DNA of 64,000 nucleotides from Bubalus kerabau (Eukaryota; Chordata; Mammalia; Artiodactyla; Bovidae): positions 46,893,501 through 46,957,500 of the forward strand of contig NC_073628.1 of the NCBI RefSeq assembly GCF_029407905.1, written 5' to 3'. Numbering within the stretch: the stretch's first letter is position 1; every line of letters begins with the position of its first letter. Of the stretch, positions 1 to 10,317 are shown one piece after another. A program made the position numbers and the translations under genes. Under the pieces are notes generated by a model that was given only the letters and a program-made list of their open reading frames with translations, was not told where the DNA came from and did not search any database.

Positions 1-271
1 TTCCATCCTCTGTTGTCCCCTTCTTCTCCTGCCTTCAATCTTTCCCAAGATCAGGGTCTTTTCAAATGAGTTAGCTCTTCGCATCAGGTGGCCAAAGTAT
101 GGGAGTTTCAGATTCAGCATCAGTTCTCTCAGTGAACACTCAACAGGGACTGATTGCATCTCCTTGTGGTCTAATGGACTCTCAAGAGTCTTTTCCAAAA
201 CCATAGTTCAAAAGATTCAATTCTTCTGCACTCAGCTTTCTTTATACTCCAACTCTCACATCCATACATCA
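1..271 (-). mobile_element. BovB LINE fragment (3' ORF region)
   Basis: This is the antisense of the end of the BovB reading frame; the same sequence recurs many times in the window, for example at 14690-14960. It ends abruptly in the middle of the element at about 271, where another BovB 3' end begins, so two BovB copies lie head to tail here. Confidence 0.85.
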
Positions 272-1350
272 GCTCAGTTCAGTTCAGTTCAGTTGCTCAG
301 TCGTGTCAGACTCTTTGCGACCCCATGAATTGCAGCACGCCAGGCCTCCCTGTCCATCACCAACTCCCGCAGTTCACTCAGACTAATATCCATCGAGTCA
401 GTGATGCCATCCAACCATCTCATCCTCTGTCTTCTTCTTCTTCTCCTGCCTTCAATCTTTCCCAGCATCAGGGTCTTTTCCAATGAGTCAGCTCTTCCTA
501 TCAGGTGGACAAAGTACTGGAGCTTCAGCTTCAGCATCAGTTCTTCCAATGATTATTGAGGACTGATTTCCTTTAGGATGGACTGGTTGGATCTCCTTGC
601 CGTCCAAGGGACTCTCAATAGTCTTCTCCAACACCACAGTTCAAAGCATGCATTCTTTGGTGCTCAGCTTTCTTTATGGTCTAATTCTCATATCCATACA
701 TGACTACTGGAAAAATCATTGCTTTGAATATGTGACCTTTGTTGGCAAATTAATGCCTCTATTTTTAATTTGGTGTCTAGGTTTTTATAGCTTTTCTTCC
801 AAGGAGAAAACATTTTTTAATGTCACCATCTGCAGTGATTTTGGAGTGCAAGAAAGTAAAGTCTGTCACTGTTTCCATTGTTTCCCCATCCTTTTGCCAT
901 GAAGTAATGGGGCTGGATGCTATAATGTTAGTTTTTGTGATGTTGGGTTTGAAGCCAGCTTTTTCACTCTCCTCTTTCACCTTCATCAAGAGGTTCTTTA
1001 GTTCACTTTGCTTTCTGCCATAAGAGTGGTGTCATCTGGATATCTGAGGTTACTGATATTTCTCCTGCAATCTTGATTCCAGTTTGTGCTTCATCCAGCT
1101 TGGCATTTGGCATGATGTACTCTGCATACAAGTTAAAAGAGCAGTGTGATAATATACAGCCTTGATGTACTCCTTTCGCAATTTGGAACCAGTCTGTTGT
1201 TCCATGTCCAGTTCTAACTGTTGCTTCTTGACCTGCATACAGGTTTCTCAGGAGGCAGGTAAGATGGTCTGATATTCCCATCTCTTTAAGAATGTTCCAC
1301 AGTTTGATGTGATCCCCACAGTCAAAGGCTTTAGCATAGTCAATGAAGCA
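272..1350 (-). mobile_element. BovB LINE, 3' half, interrupted by L1
   Basis: The element starts with the reiterated CAGTT units typical of a BovB 3' tail and runs antisense through the reverse-transcriptase region. The minus-strand ORF at 1003-1461 carries the RT block with FIDYAKAFD. It is cut by the L1 insertion at 1351-1366 and resumes at 9778. Several frame breaks are present, so no full protein is encoded. Confidence 0.9.
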
Positions 1351-1366
1351 AAAGAAGATAATGGGA
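1351..1366. repeat. L1 target-site duplication, left copy
   Basis: The 16-base sequence AAAGAAGATAATGGGA is repeated exactly at 9762-9777, directly after the L1 poly(A). The flanking BovB sequence continues without loss once the L1 is removed. Confidence 0.93.
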
Positions 1367-3034
1367 GGGAGGAGCCAAGATGGCGGAGGAGTAGGACGGG
1401 GAGAACACTTTCTCCCCCACAAATTCATCAAAAGAGCATTTAAACATCGAGTAAATTCCACAAAACAACTTCCGAATGCCGGCAGAGGACATCAGGCACC
1501 CAGAAAAGCAGCCCAACTCTTCGAAAGGAGGTAGGAAAAAATATAAAAGACAAAAAAAGAGACAAAAGAGGGAGGGACGGAGTTCCGTCCCGGGAAGGGA
1601 GTCTTAAAAAGAGAGAAGTTTCCAAACACCAGGAAACCCTCTCACTGCCGAATCTGTGCCGAGCTTTGGAAGCACAGAGGGCAACATAAAAGGGAGGGGG
1701 AAAAAAAAATAAACAATTAAAAATCGCGGATTGTGAGCCCTACGGGAACTCCCCCAGCGGAGAAGCAGCGCAGACGCCTGCACACGGCATTAGCAAGCGG
1801 GGGCTGGGCAGGGAAGCGCGGCGCGGGCTGTGTCCCTTAGAGTAAGAATCGGGCCGAATGTCCTGAGCGCTATCTGAGCGAAATAATTTGGGCTAGCAAA
1901 CCAGACTGTGGGATATCTACCACGCGACAAGCCAGCCCTAACCTAAGACACCGCCAGGCCCGCGCACAGAACAAAGGACTGAATAGAGATAGCCGGCTGC
2001 AGACCTCCCCCTCCGGTGACAGGCAACCAGAGCCGGAAGGGGGCAATCGCAGCCCCAGAGAGACACTATCTATAAAACTGTAAGCAGGCTTCTTTGCTAA
2101 CTAAAACTTCTTGGGGGTCTGGACGGTCAACATCTGCCTGAGAAGGTGCGCCGGTTTTACACCCAGATAACCGAGTGGCGGGGAGGCGATAAGTCACAGC
2201 ATTGGCGCCCGCCAAGCACCTCATCGCCTGAGCTGCTCGACCTGGGAAGAACACAAAACGCAGGCCCAACCGAGTCTGCGCCTCTGAGGACTACCCGAGT
2301 GCCTGAACCTGAGCGGCTTGGACCTGGGAGCTCAGTCCAGGGCCGGCCTCTGATTGTTCCCGGCGGAACAACCTAGAGCCCAAGCAGTGTGGGCAGGGAG
2401 GTTACACGCGCCGTGAGCGGGGGCAGACCCAGTGTGGCCGAGGCACTTCGAGCGCACGCCAGTGTTATCTGTTTGCAGCATCCCTCCCTCCCTCCCCACA
2501 GCGCGGCTGAACAAGTGAGCCTAAATTAAAAAAAAAAAAAAAAAAAAATAGGGTCCTCCACCGTCCCCTTTGTGTCAGGGCGGGAACCAGACACTGAAGA
2601 GACCAGCAAACAGAAGAAGCTCTAACAGAGGGAAACGCCTTGGAAGCTACAGGCCATAGATTAAAACCCTGTGGTTACTACGGATTACATAGGAAGGGGC
2701 CTATAGATCTTGAGAAATATAAGTCGGACTAAGGAACTGCCAAAAATGAACTGAACCCACAATACTCACAACAAAACCAGAGAAAGACCTAGATATATTT
2801 TTACTATTTTTACGATCAATCTTTCTTTCTTTCTTTTTTTTTAATTAAAAAAAAATTTTTTTTAAGTCCTCTATTGTCCTTTAATTTTCACTTTTATAAC
2901 TATTACTTTGCAAAAAAAAAAAAAAAGACCCTATTTTTTTTTTTTTCTTCTTCAGCAAACTTCATATATATATTTTATAATTTTTTGACCGTGGTTTTTT
3001 TTTTTTTTTCTTTTTTCTTTTTCTTCTTTTCTTT

Positions 3035-3640
3035 AACATTGCATTTTTGAAATTCCAAACTCTACTCTAGATTTTTAATTTTAGCCTTTTGATATATGTT
3101 ATCAATTTTGTACCTATAGTTTTTTTCATAATTGCTGTGACTTTTTTTTTTTCCCTCTGTTTCTTTCTCTTCTTCTTTTATATAACATCGTATATCTGCA
3201 ATTCCAAACTCTACTCAAGATTTTTAATTTATGCTTTTTGGTATTTGATATCAATTTTGTACCTGTATTTTCTTTATAATTTTTGCGACATTGTTTTTGT
3301 TGGTTTGTTTGTTTTCTCTCTTTATTTTTCTTCTTCTTCTTTTTTTTTTTTTTTTTTTTTTTTTAACGTTGTATTTTTGAAATTCCAAACTCTACTCTGG
3401 ATTTTTAATTTTTGCTGTTTGGTATTAGTTATCAATTTTGTACCTGTAGTTTCTTTATTACTTTCACGACCTTGTTTGTTTTTCTTTGTTCGTTTTTTCT
3501 CTCTTTCTTTTCCTTCTCCTTTTCATTAACATCGCATTTTTGAAATTCCAAACTCTACTCTAATTTCTAATTTTTGTTTTTATGTATTTGTTACCAATTT
3601 TGTACCTTTAAGAACCCAATCTTCAGGACCCATTTTTCAC
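3035..3640 (+). repeat. Imperfect tandem repeats in L1 5' UTR, set 1
   Basis: Four imperfect copies of a unit of about 150-180 bases start near 3035, 3184, 3365 and 3528. Each begins with an AACATTGCATTTTTGAAATT-like block, continues through ATTCCAAACTCTACTC, and the copies are separated by T-rich runs of variable length. Confidence 0.8.
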
Positions 3641-3648
3641 TAGTGTAC

Positions 3649-4075
3649 GAGATTACTGGCTTGACTGCTCTCTCTCCCTTTGGACTCTCCATTTTCTCCA
3701 CCAGGTCACCTGTATCTCCTCCCTAACCCCTCTCTACTCTACCCAACTCTGTGAATTTCTGTGTGTTCCAGACGGTGGAGAACACTTAAGGAACTGATTA
3801 CTGGCTGGATCTGTCTCCCGCCTTTTCATTTCCCCCTTTTATCCTTCTGGCCACCTCTGTCTCCTGCCTCCTTCTTCTCTTCCCTGTATAACTCCGTGAA
3901 CATCTCTGAGTGGTCCAGTTGTGGAGTGCACATAAGGAAGTGACTACTGGCTAGCCCACTCTCTCCACTATTGATTCCACCTCATCTCATTTGGGTCACC
4001 TCTAACTCCCTCCTCCCTCTTCTCTTCTCCATGTAACGCTGTGAACCTCTCTGAGTGACCCTCACAGTAGAGAAA
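3649..4075 (+). repeat. Imperfect tandem repeats in L1 5' UTR, set 2
   Basis: Three diverged copies of a unit of about 147 bases start near 3649, 3795 and 3942. Each has GATTACTGGCT or a variant, a C/T-rich stretch, and an ACTCTGTGAA-type block near its end. They lie directly upstream of the ORF1 leader. Confidence 0.7.
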
Positions 4076-4605
4076 CTTTTCATCTTTAACGTAGATGTTT
4101 TATCAGTGGTGCTGTATAGAAGGAGAAGTTTTGAAACTACTGTAAAATTAAGACCGATAACTGGAAGTAGGAGGCTTAAGTCCAATCCCTGACTCCAGGG
4201 AACTCCTGACTCCAAGGAACATTAATTGACAGGAGCTCATCAAACGCCTCCATACCGACACTGAAACCAAGCACCACACAAGGGCCAACAAGTTCCAGGG
4301 AAAGACATAACAAGCAAATTCTCCAGCAACAAAGGAACACAGCCCTGAGCTTAAAGATACAGGCTGCCCAAAGTCACCCCAAAACCATAGACATCTCATA
4401 ACTCATTACTGGACATTTCATTACACTCCAGAGAGAAGAAATACAGCTCCATCCACCAGAACATCGACAAAAGCTTCCCTAACCAGGAAACCTTGACAAG
4501 CCACCTGTACAAACCCACACACAGCGAGGAAACGCCACAATAAAGAGAACTCCACAAACTGCCAGAATACAGAAAGGACACCCCAAACTCAGCAATTTAA
4601 ACAAG

Positions 4606-5532
4606 ATGAAGAGACAGAGGAATAGCCAGCAGATAAAGGAACAGGATAAATGCCCACCAAACCAAACCAAAGAGGAAGAGATAGGGAATCTACCTGATAA
4701 AGAATTCCGAATAATGATAGTGAAATTGATCCAAAATCTTGAAATTAAAATGGAATCACAGATAAATAGCCTGGAGGCAAGGATTGAGAAGATGCAAGAA
4801 AGGTTTAACAAGGACTTAGAAGAAATAAAAAAGAGTCAATATATAATGAATAATGCAATAAGTGAAATTAAAAACACTCTGGAGGCAACAAATAGTAGAA
4901 TAACAGAGGCAGAAGATAGGATTAGTGAATTAGAAGATAGAATGGTAGAAATAAATGAATCAGAGAGGATAAAAGAAAAACGAATTAAAAGAAATGAGGA
5001 CAATCTCAGAGACCTCCAGGACAATATTAAACGCTACAACATTCGAATCATAGGGGTCCCAGAAGAAGAAGACAAAAAGAAAGACCATGAGAAAATACTT
5101 GAGGAGATAATAGTTGAAAACTTCCCTAAAATGGGGAAGGAAATAATCACCCAAGTCCAAGAAACCCAGAGAGTCCCAAATAGGATAAACCCAAGGCGAA
5201 ACACCCCAAGACACATAGTAATCAAATTAACAAAGATCAAACACAAAGAACAAATATTAAAAGCAGCAAGGGAAAAACAACAAATAACACACAAGGGAAT
5301 TCCCATAAGGATAACAGCTGATCTTTCAATAGAAACTCTTCAAGCCAGGAGGGAATGGCAAGACATACTTAAAATGATGAAAGAAAATAATCTACAGCCC
5401 AGATTATTGTACCCAGCAAGGATTTCATTCAAGTATGAAGGAGAAATCAAAAGCTTTTCAGACAAGCAAAAGCTGAGAGAATTCTGCACCACCAAACCAG
5501 CTCTCCAACAAATACTAAAGGATATTCTCTAG
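4606..5532 (+). CDS. L1 ORF1 protein (intact)
   Basis: This 308-residue protein is the L1 RNA-binding chaperone. In L1 biology ORF1p trimerises through a coiled coil and coats its own mRNA in the cytoplasmic retrotransposition particle. Residues about 40-125 are a charged heptad-rich coiled coil, with NSRITEAEDRISELEDRM at its C-terminal end. The RNA-recognition region follows, with NIRIIGVPEEE near residue 145, and then a basic C-terminal domain with ARREWQDILKMMKE. The ATG at 4606 is the first of the frame and the length is normal for mammalian ORF1p. No frameshift or stop is present. ORF2 starts 51 bases downstream. Confidence 0.93.
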   Translation: MKRQRNSQQIKEQDKCPPNQTKEEEIGNLPDKEFRIMIVKLIQNLEIKMESQINSLEARIEKMQERFNKDLEEIKKSQYIMNNAISEIKNTLEATNSRITEAEDRISELEDRMVEINESERIKEKRIKRNEDNLRDLQDNIKRYNIRIIGVPEEEDKKKDHEKILEEIIVENFPKMGKEIITQVQETQRVPNRINPRRNTPRHIVIKLTKIKHKEQILKAAREKQQITHKGIPIRITADLSIETLQARREWQDILKMMKENNLQPRLLYPARISFKYEGEIKSFSDKQKLREFCTTKPALQQILKDIL

Positions 5533-5583
5533 ACAGGAAACACAAAAATTGTGTATAAATTCGAACCCAAAACAATAAAGTAA

Positions 5584-8500
5584 ATGGCAACGGGGTCATA
5601 CTTATCAGTAATTACCTTAAACGTAAATGGGTTGAATGCCCCAACCAAAAGACAAAGACTGGCTGAATGGATACAAAAACAAGACCCCTGCATATGTTGT
5701 CTACAAGAGACCCACCTCAAAACAGGGGACACATACAGACTGAAAGTGAAGGGCTGGAAAAAGATTTTCCATGCGAATAGGGACCAAAAGAAAGCAGGAG
5801 TAGCAATACTCATATCAGATAAAATAGACTTTAAAACAAAGACTGTGAAAAGAGACAAAGATGGTCACTACATAATGATCAAAGGATCAATCCAAGAAGA
5901 AGATATAACAATTATAAATATATATGCACCCAACACGGGAGCACCGCAGTATGTAAGACAAATGCTAACAAGTATGAAAGAAGAAATTAACAATAACACA
6001 ATAATAGTGGGAGACTTTAATACCCCACTCACACCTATGGATAGATCAACTAAACAGAAAATTAACAAGGAAACACAAACTTTAAACGATACAATAGACC
6101 AGTTAGACCTAATTGATATCTATAGGACATTTCATCCCAAAACAATGAATTTCACCTTCTTCTCAAGTGCACATGGAACCTTCTCCAGGATAGATCACAT
6201 CCTGGGCCATAAAGCTAGCCTTGGTAAATTCAAAAAAATAGAAATCATTCCAAGCATCTTTTCTGACCACAATGCAGTAAGATTAGATCTCAATTACAGG
6301 AGAAAAACTATTAAAAAATCCAACATATGGAGGCTGAACAACACGCTGCTGAATAACCAACAAATCACAGAAGAAATCAAAAAAGAAATCAAAATTTGCA
6401 TAGAAACGAATGAAAATGAAAACACAACAACCCAAAACCTGTGGGACACGGTAAAAGCAGTCCTAAGGGGAAAGTTCATAGCAATACAGGCACACCTCAA
6501 GAAACAAGAAAAAAGTCAAATAAACAACCTAACTCTACACCTAAAGCAACTAGAAAAGGAAGAAATGAAAAACCCCAGGGTTAGTAGAAGGAAAGAAATC
6601 TTAAAAATTAGAGCAGAAATAAATGCAAAAGAAACAAAAGAGACCATAGCAAAAATCAACAAAACCAAAAGCTGGTTCTTTGAAAGGATAAATAAAATTG
6701 ACAAACCATTAGCCAGACTCATCAAGAAACAAAGGGAGAAAAATCAAATCAATAAAATTAGAAATGAAAATGGAGAGATCACAACAGACAACACAGAAAT
6801 ACAAAGGATCATAAGAGAGTACTATCAACAATTATATGCCAATAAAATGGACAACGTGGAAGAAATGGACAAATTCTTAGAAAAGTACAACTTTCCAAAA
6901 CTCGATCAGGAAGAAATAGAAAATCTTAACAGACCCATCACAAGCACGGAAATTGAAACTGTAATCAAAAATCTTCCAGCAAACAAAAGCCCAGGTCCAG
7001 ACGGCTTCACAGCTGAATTCTACCAAAAATTTAGAGAAGAGCTAACACCTATCCTGCTCAAACTCTTCCAGAAAATTGCAGAGGATGGTAAACTTCCAAA
7101 CTCATTCTATGAGGCCACCATCACCCTAATACCAAAACCTGACAAAGATCCCACAAAAAAAGAAAACTACAGGCCAATATCACTGATGAACATAGATGCA
7201 AAAATCCTTAACAAAATTCTAGCAATCAGAATCCAACAACACATTAAAAAGATCATACACCATGACCAAGTGGGCTTTATCCCAGGGATGCAAGGATTCT
7301 TCAATATCCGCAAATCAATCAATGTAATACACCACATTAACAAATTGAAAAATAAAAACCATATGATTATCTCAATAGATGCAGAGAAAGCCTTTGACAA
7401 AATTCAACATCCATTTATGATCAAAACTCTCCAGAAAGCAGGAATAGAAGGAACCTACCTCAACATAATCAAAGCTATATATGACAAACCCACAGCAAAC
7501 ATTATCCTCAATGGTGAAAAATTGAAAGCATTTCCTCTAAAGTCAGGAACAAGACAAGGGTGCCCACTTTCACCATTACTATTCAACATAGTTTTGGAAG
7601 TTTTGGCCACAGCAATCAGAGCAGAAAAAGAAATAAAAGGAATCCAAATTGGAAAAGAAGAAGTAAAGCTCTCACTGTTTGCAGACGACATGATCCTCTA
7701 CATAGAAAACCCTAAAGACTCCACCAGAAAATTACTAGAACTAATCAATGACTAGAGTAAAGTTGCAGGATATAAAATCAACACACAGAAATCACTTGCA
7801 TTCCTATACACTAATAATGAGAAAACAGAAAGAGAAATTAAGGAAACAATTCCATTCACCATTGCAACGGAAAGAATAAAATACTTAGGAATATATCTAC
7901 CTAAAGAATCTAAAGACCTATATATAGAAAACTATAAAACACTGGTGAAAGAAATCAAAGAGGACACTAACAGATGGAGAAATATACCATGTTCATGGAT
8001 TGGAAGAATCAATGTAGTGAAAATGAGTATACTACCCAAAGCAATCTATAGATTCAATGCAATCCCTATCAAGCTACCAACAGCATTCTTCACAGAGCTA
8101 GAACAAATAATTTCACAATTTGTATGGAAAAACAAAAAACCTCGAATAGCCAAAGCGATCTTGAGAAAGAAGAATGGAACTGGAGGAATCAACCTACCTG
8201 ACTTCAGGCTCTACTACAAAGCCACAGTTATCAAGACAGTATGGTACTGGCACAAAGACAGAAATATAGATCAATGGAACAAAATAGAAAGCCCAGAGAT
8301 AAATCCACGCACATATGGACACCTTATCTTCGACAAAGGAGGCAAGAATATACAATGGATTAAAGACAATCTCTTTAACAAGTGGTGCTGGGAACTCTGG
8401 TCAACCACTTGTAAAAGAATGAAACTAGAACACTTTCTAACACCATACACAAAAATAAACTCAAAATGGATTAAAGATCTAAACGTAAGACCAGAAACTA

Positions 8501-9402
8501 TAAAACTCCTAGAGGAGAACATAGGCAAAACACTCTCTGACATACATCACAGCAGGATCCTCTATGACCCACCTCCCAGAATATTGGAAATAAAAGCAAA
8601 AATAAACAAATGGGACCTAATTAACCTTAAAAGCTTCTGCACATCAAAGGAAACTATTAGCAAGGTGAAAAGACAGCCTTCAGAATGGGAGAAGATAATA
8701 GCAAATGAAGCAACTGACAAACAACTAATCTCGAGAATATACAAGCAACTCCTACAGCTCAACTCCAGAAAAATAAATGACCCAATCAAAAAATGGGCCA
8801 AAGAACTAAATAGACATTTCTCCAAAGAAGACATAAAGATGGCTAACAAACACATGAAAAGATGCTCAACATCACTCATTATCAGAGAAATGCAAATCAA
8901 AACCACTATGAGGTACCATTTCACGCCAGTCAGAATGGCTGCAATCCAAAAGTCTACAAGTAATAAATGCTGGAGAGGGTGTGGAGAAAAGGGAACCCTC
9001 TTACACTGTTGGTGGGAATGCAAACTAGTGCAGCCACTATGGAGAACAGTGTGGAGATTCCTTAAAAAACTGGAAATAGACATGCCTTATGATCCAGCAA
9101 TCCCACTGCTGGGCATACACACTGAGAAAACCAGAAGGGAAAGAGACACGAGTACCCCAATGTTCATCGCAGCACTGTTTATAATAGCCAGGACATGGAA
9201 GCAACCTAGATGTCCATCAGCAGATGAATGGATAAGAAAGCTGTGGTACATATACACAATGGAGTATTATTCAGCCATTAAAAAGAATACATTTGAATCA
9301 GTTCTAATGAGGTGGATGAAACTGGAGCCTATTATACAGAGTGAAGTAAGCCAGAAAGAAAAACACCAATACAGTATACTAACGCATATATATGGAATTT
9401 AG
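5584..9402 (+). pseudogene. L1 ORF2 endonuclease-reverse transcriptase, one nonsense codon
   Basis: The frame is 1273 codons and stays in register from 5584 to 9402; its only break is TAG at 7753-7755 (codon 724). The N-terminal apurinic-type endonuclease shows ITLNVNGLNAP, GDFNTPL and SDHNAV. The reverse transcriptase shows NKSPGPDGF, SIDAEKAFDK, GTRQGCPLSPLLF and the catalytic FADD at residues 699-702. After the stop the same frame continues through the C-terminal region to a cysteine-rich motif with CWRGCGEKGTLLHCWWEC near residue 1130. The stop lies just behind the catalytic motif, so a product from this copy would lack the thumb and C-terminal segment. Everything else is open, so the stop is probably recent. 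Confidence 0.93.
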
Positions 9403-9738
9403 AAAGATGGTAACAATAACCCTGTGTACGAGACAGCAAAAGAGACACTGATGTATAGAACAGTCTTATGGACTCTGTGGGAGAGGGAGAGGGTGGGAAG
9501 ATTTGGGAGAATGGCATTGAAACATGTAAATATCATGTATGAAATGAGTTGCCAGTCCAGGTTCGATGCACGATACTGGATGCTTGGGGCTGGTGCACTG
9601 GGACGACCCAGAGGGATGGAATGGGGAGGGAGGAGGGAGGAGGGTTCAGGATGGGGAACACATGTATACCTGTGGCGGATTCATTTTGATATTTGGCAAA
9701 TCTAATACAGTTATGTAAAGTTTAAAAATAAAATAAAA

Positions 9739-9761
<23 letters not shown>

Positions 9762-9769
<8 letters not shown>

Positions 9770-9777
9770 TAATGGGA
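9762..9777. repeat. L1 target-site duplication, right copy
   Basis: This is identical to 1351-1366 and follows directly on the L1 poly(A) run. Confidence 0.93.
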
Positions 9778-10072
9778 TTCTTTTGCTTTTTCTATGATCC
9801 AATGGGTGTTGGCAATATGATATCTGGTTCCTCTGCCTTTTCTAAATTCAGTTTGAATATCTGCAAGTTCTCAGTTCACATACTGTTGAAGTGTAACTTG
9901 CAGAGTTTTGAGGATTACTTTGCTAGCATGTGAGATGAGTGCTATTGTGTGGTAATTTGAACATTCTCTGGCATTGCCTTTCTTTGGGATTAGAATGAAA
10001 ACTAACCTTTTCCAGTCCTGTGGCCACTGCTGAGTTTTCCAAATTTTCTGGCATAATGAGTGCAGCACTTTA
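9778..10072 (-). mobile_element. BovB LINE, continuation beyond the L1
   Basis: The antisense RT region continues from 1350 after removal of the L1. The minus-strand block MLHSLCQKIWKTQQWPQDW is at 9990-10068. The element is 5'-truncated at about 10072, where single-copy sequence starts. Confidence 0.9.
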
Positions 10073-10317
10073 TAACATTATTATTAAATCACAGAAGTGG
10101 CTATTTGAGGCAGTGTTTGGAGTCAAAACATTGACTTTAGTTTCAGTGAAATAAAAAGCACTGAGAACAACAACACAAAAACTTTCTAAAATTTTTGTGT
10201 TTAATGAAAGTACTGAATTTCTAAATGTGGAAGAAAAAAAGTAGATAACACTTAAGGATGAAATCAGTGGGAATATGAGACCTGATTTATTAATTGTCAC
10301 TCTAGAGTTATATGACC
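10073..10317. other. Non-coding sequence upstream of TRIM exons
   Basis: About 245 bases of AT-rich sequence lie between the truncated BovB and the first recognisable TRIM exon. I see no RING or B-box coding sequence here, so those exons are either further left beyond the repeats or lost. Confidence 0.5.

Larger units (their letters stand above)
1367..4605 (+). promoter_or_regulatory. L1 5' UTR and internal promoter
   Basis: About 3.2 kb precede ORF1. AAGATGGCGG at 1377-1386 matches the YY1 site found at the 5' end of many mammalian L1s, where it directs correct initiation. The first kilobase is GC-rich and carries CpGs; the region from about 2800 to 3600 is T-rich. The open frame at 3089-3529 is translated poly-T sequence and is not a gene. 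Promoter role is inferred from L1 biology. Confidence 0.8.
1367..9761 (+). mobile_element. Full-length bovine-type L1 LINE (about 8.4 kb)
   Basis: The element has a long 5' UTR (1367-4605), ORF1 (4606-5532), a 51-base spacer, ORF2 (5584-9402), a 3' UTR and a poly(A) tail ending at 9761. It is flanked by a perfect 16-bp target duplication and lies in an older BovB. The length is what I recall for the bovine L1 family (about 8.4 kb). Full length, an open ORF1 and an almost open ORF2 point to a relatively recent insertion, yet the single ORF2 stop should make this copy non-autonomous. Confidence 0.95.

Noticed and set aside
3089..3529. 146-codon open frame rich in Phe and Ser
   Set aside because: It is translated poly-T and tandem-repeat sequence of the L1 5' UTR and is very low in complexity.
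8562..9083. 173-codon minus-strand frame and others inside L1 ORF2
   Set aside because: They lie opposite a clear ORF2 coding sequence and have no motif of their own.
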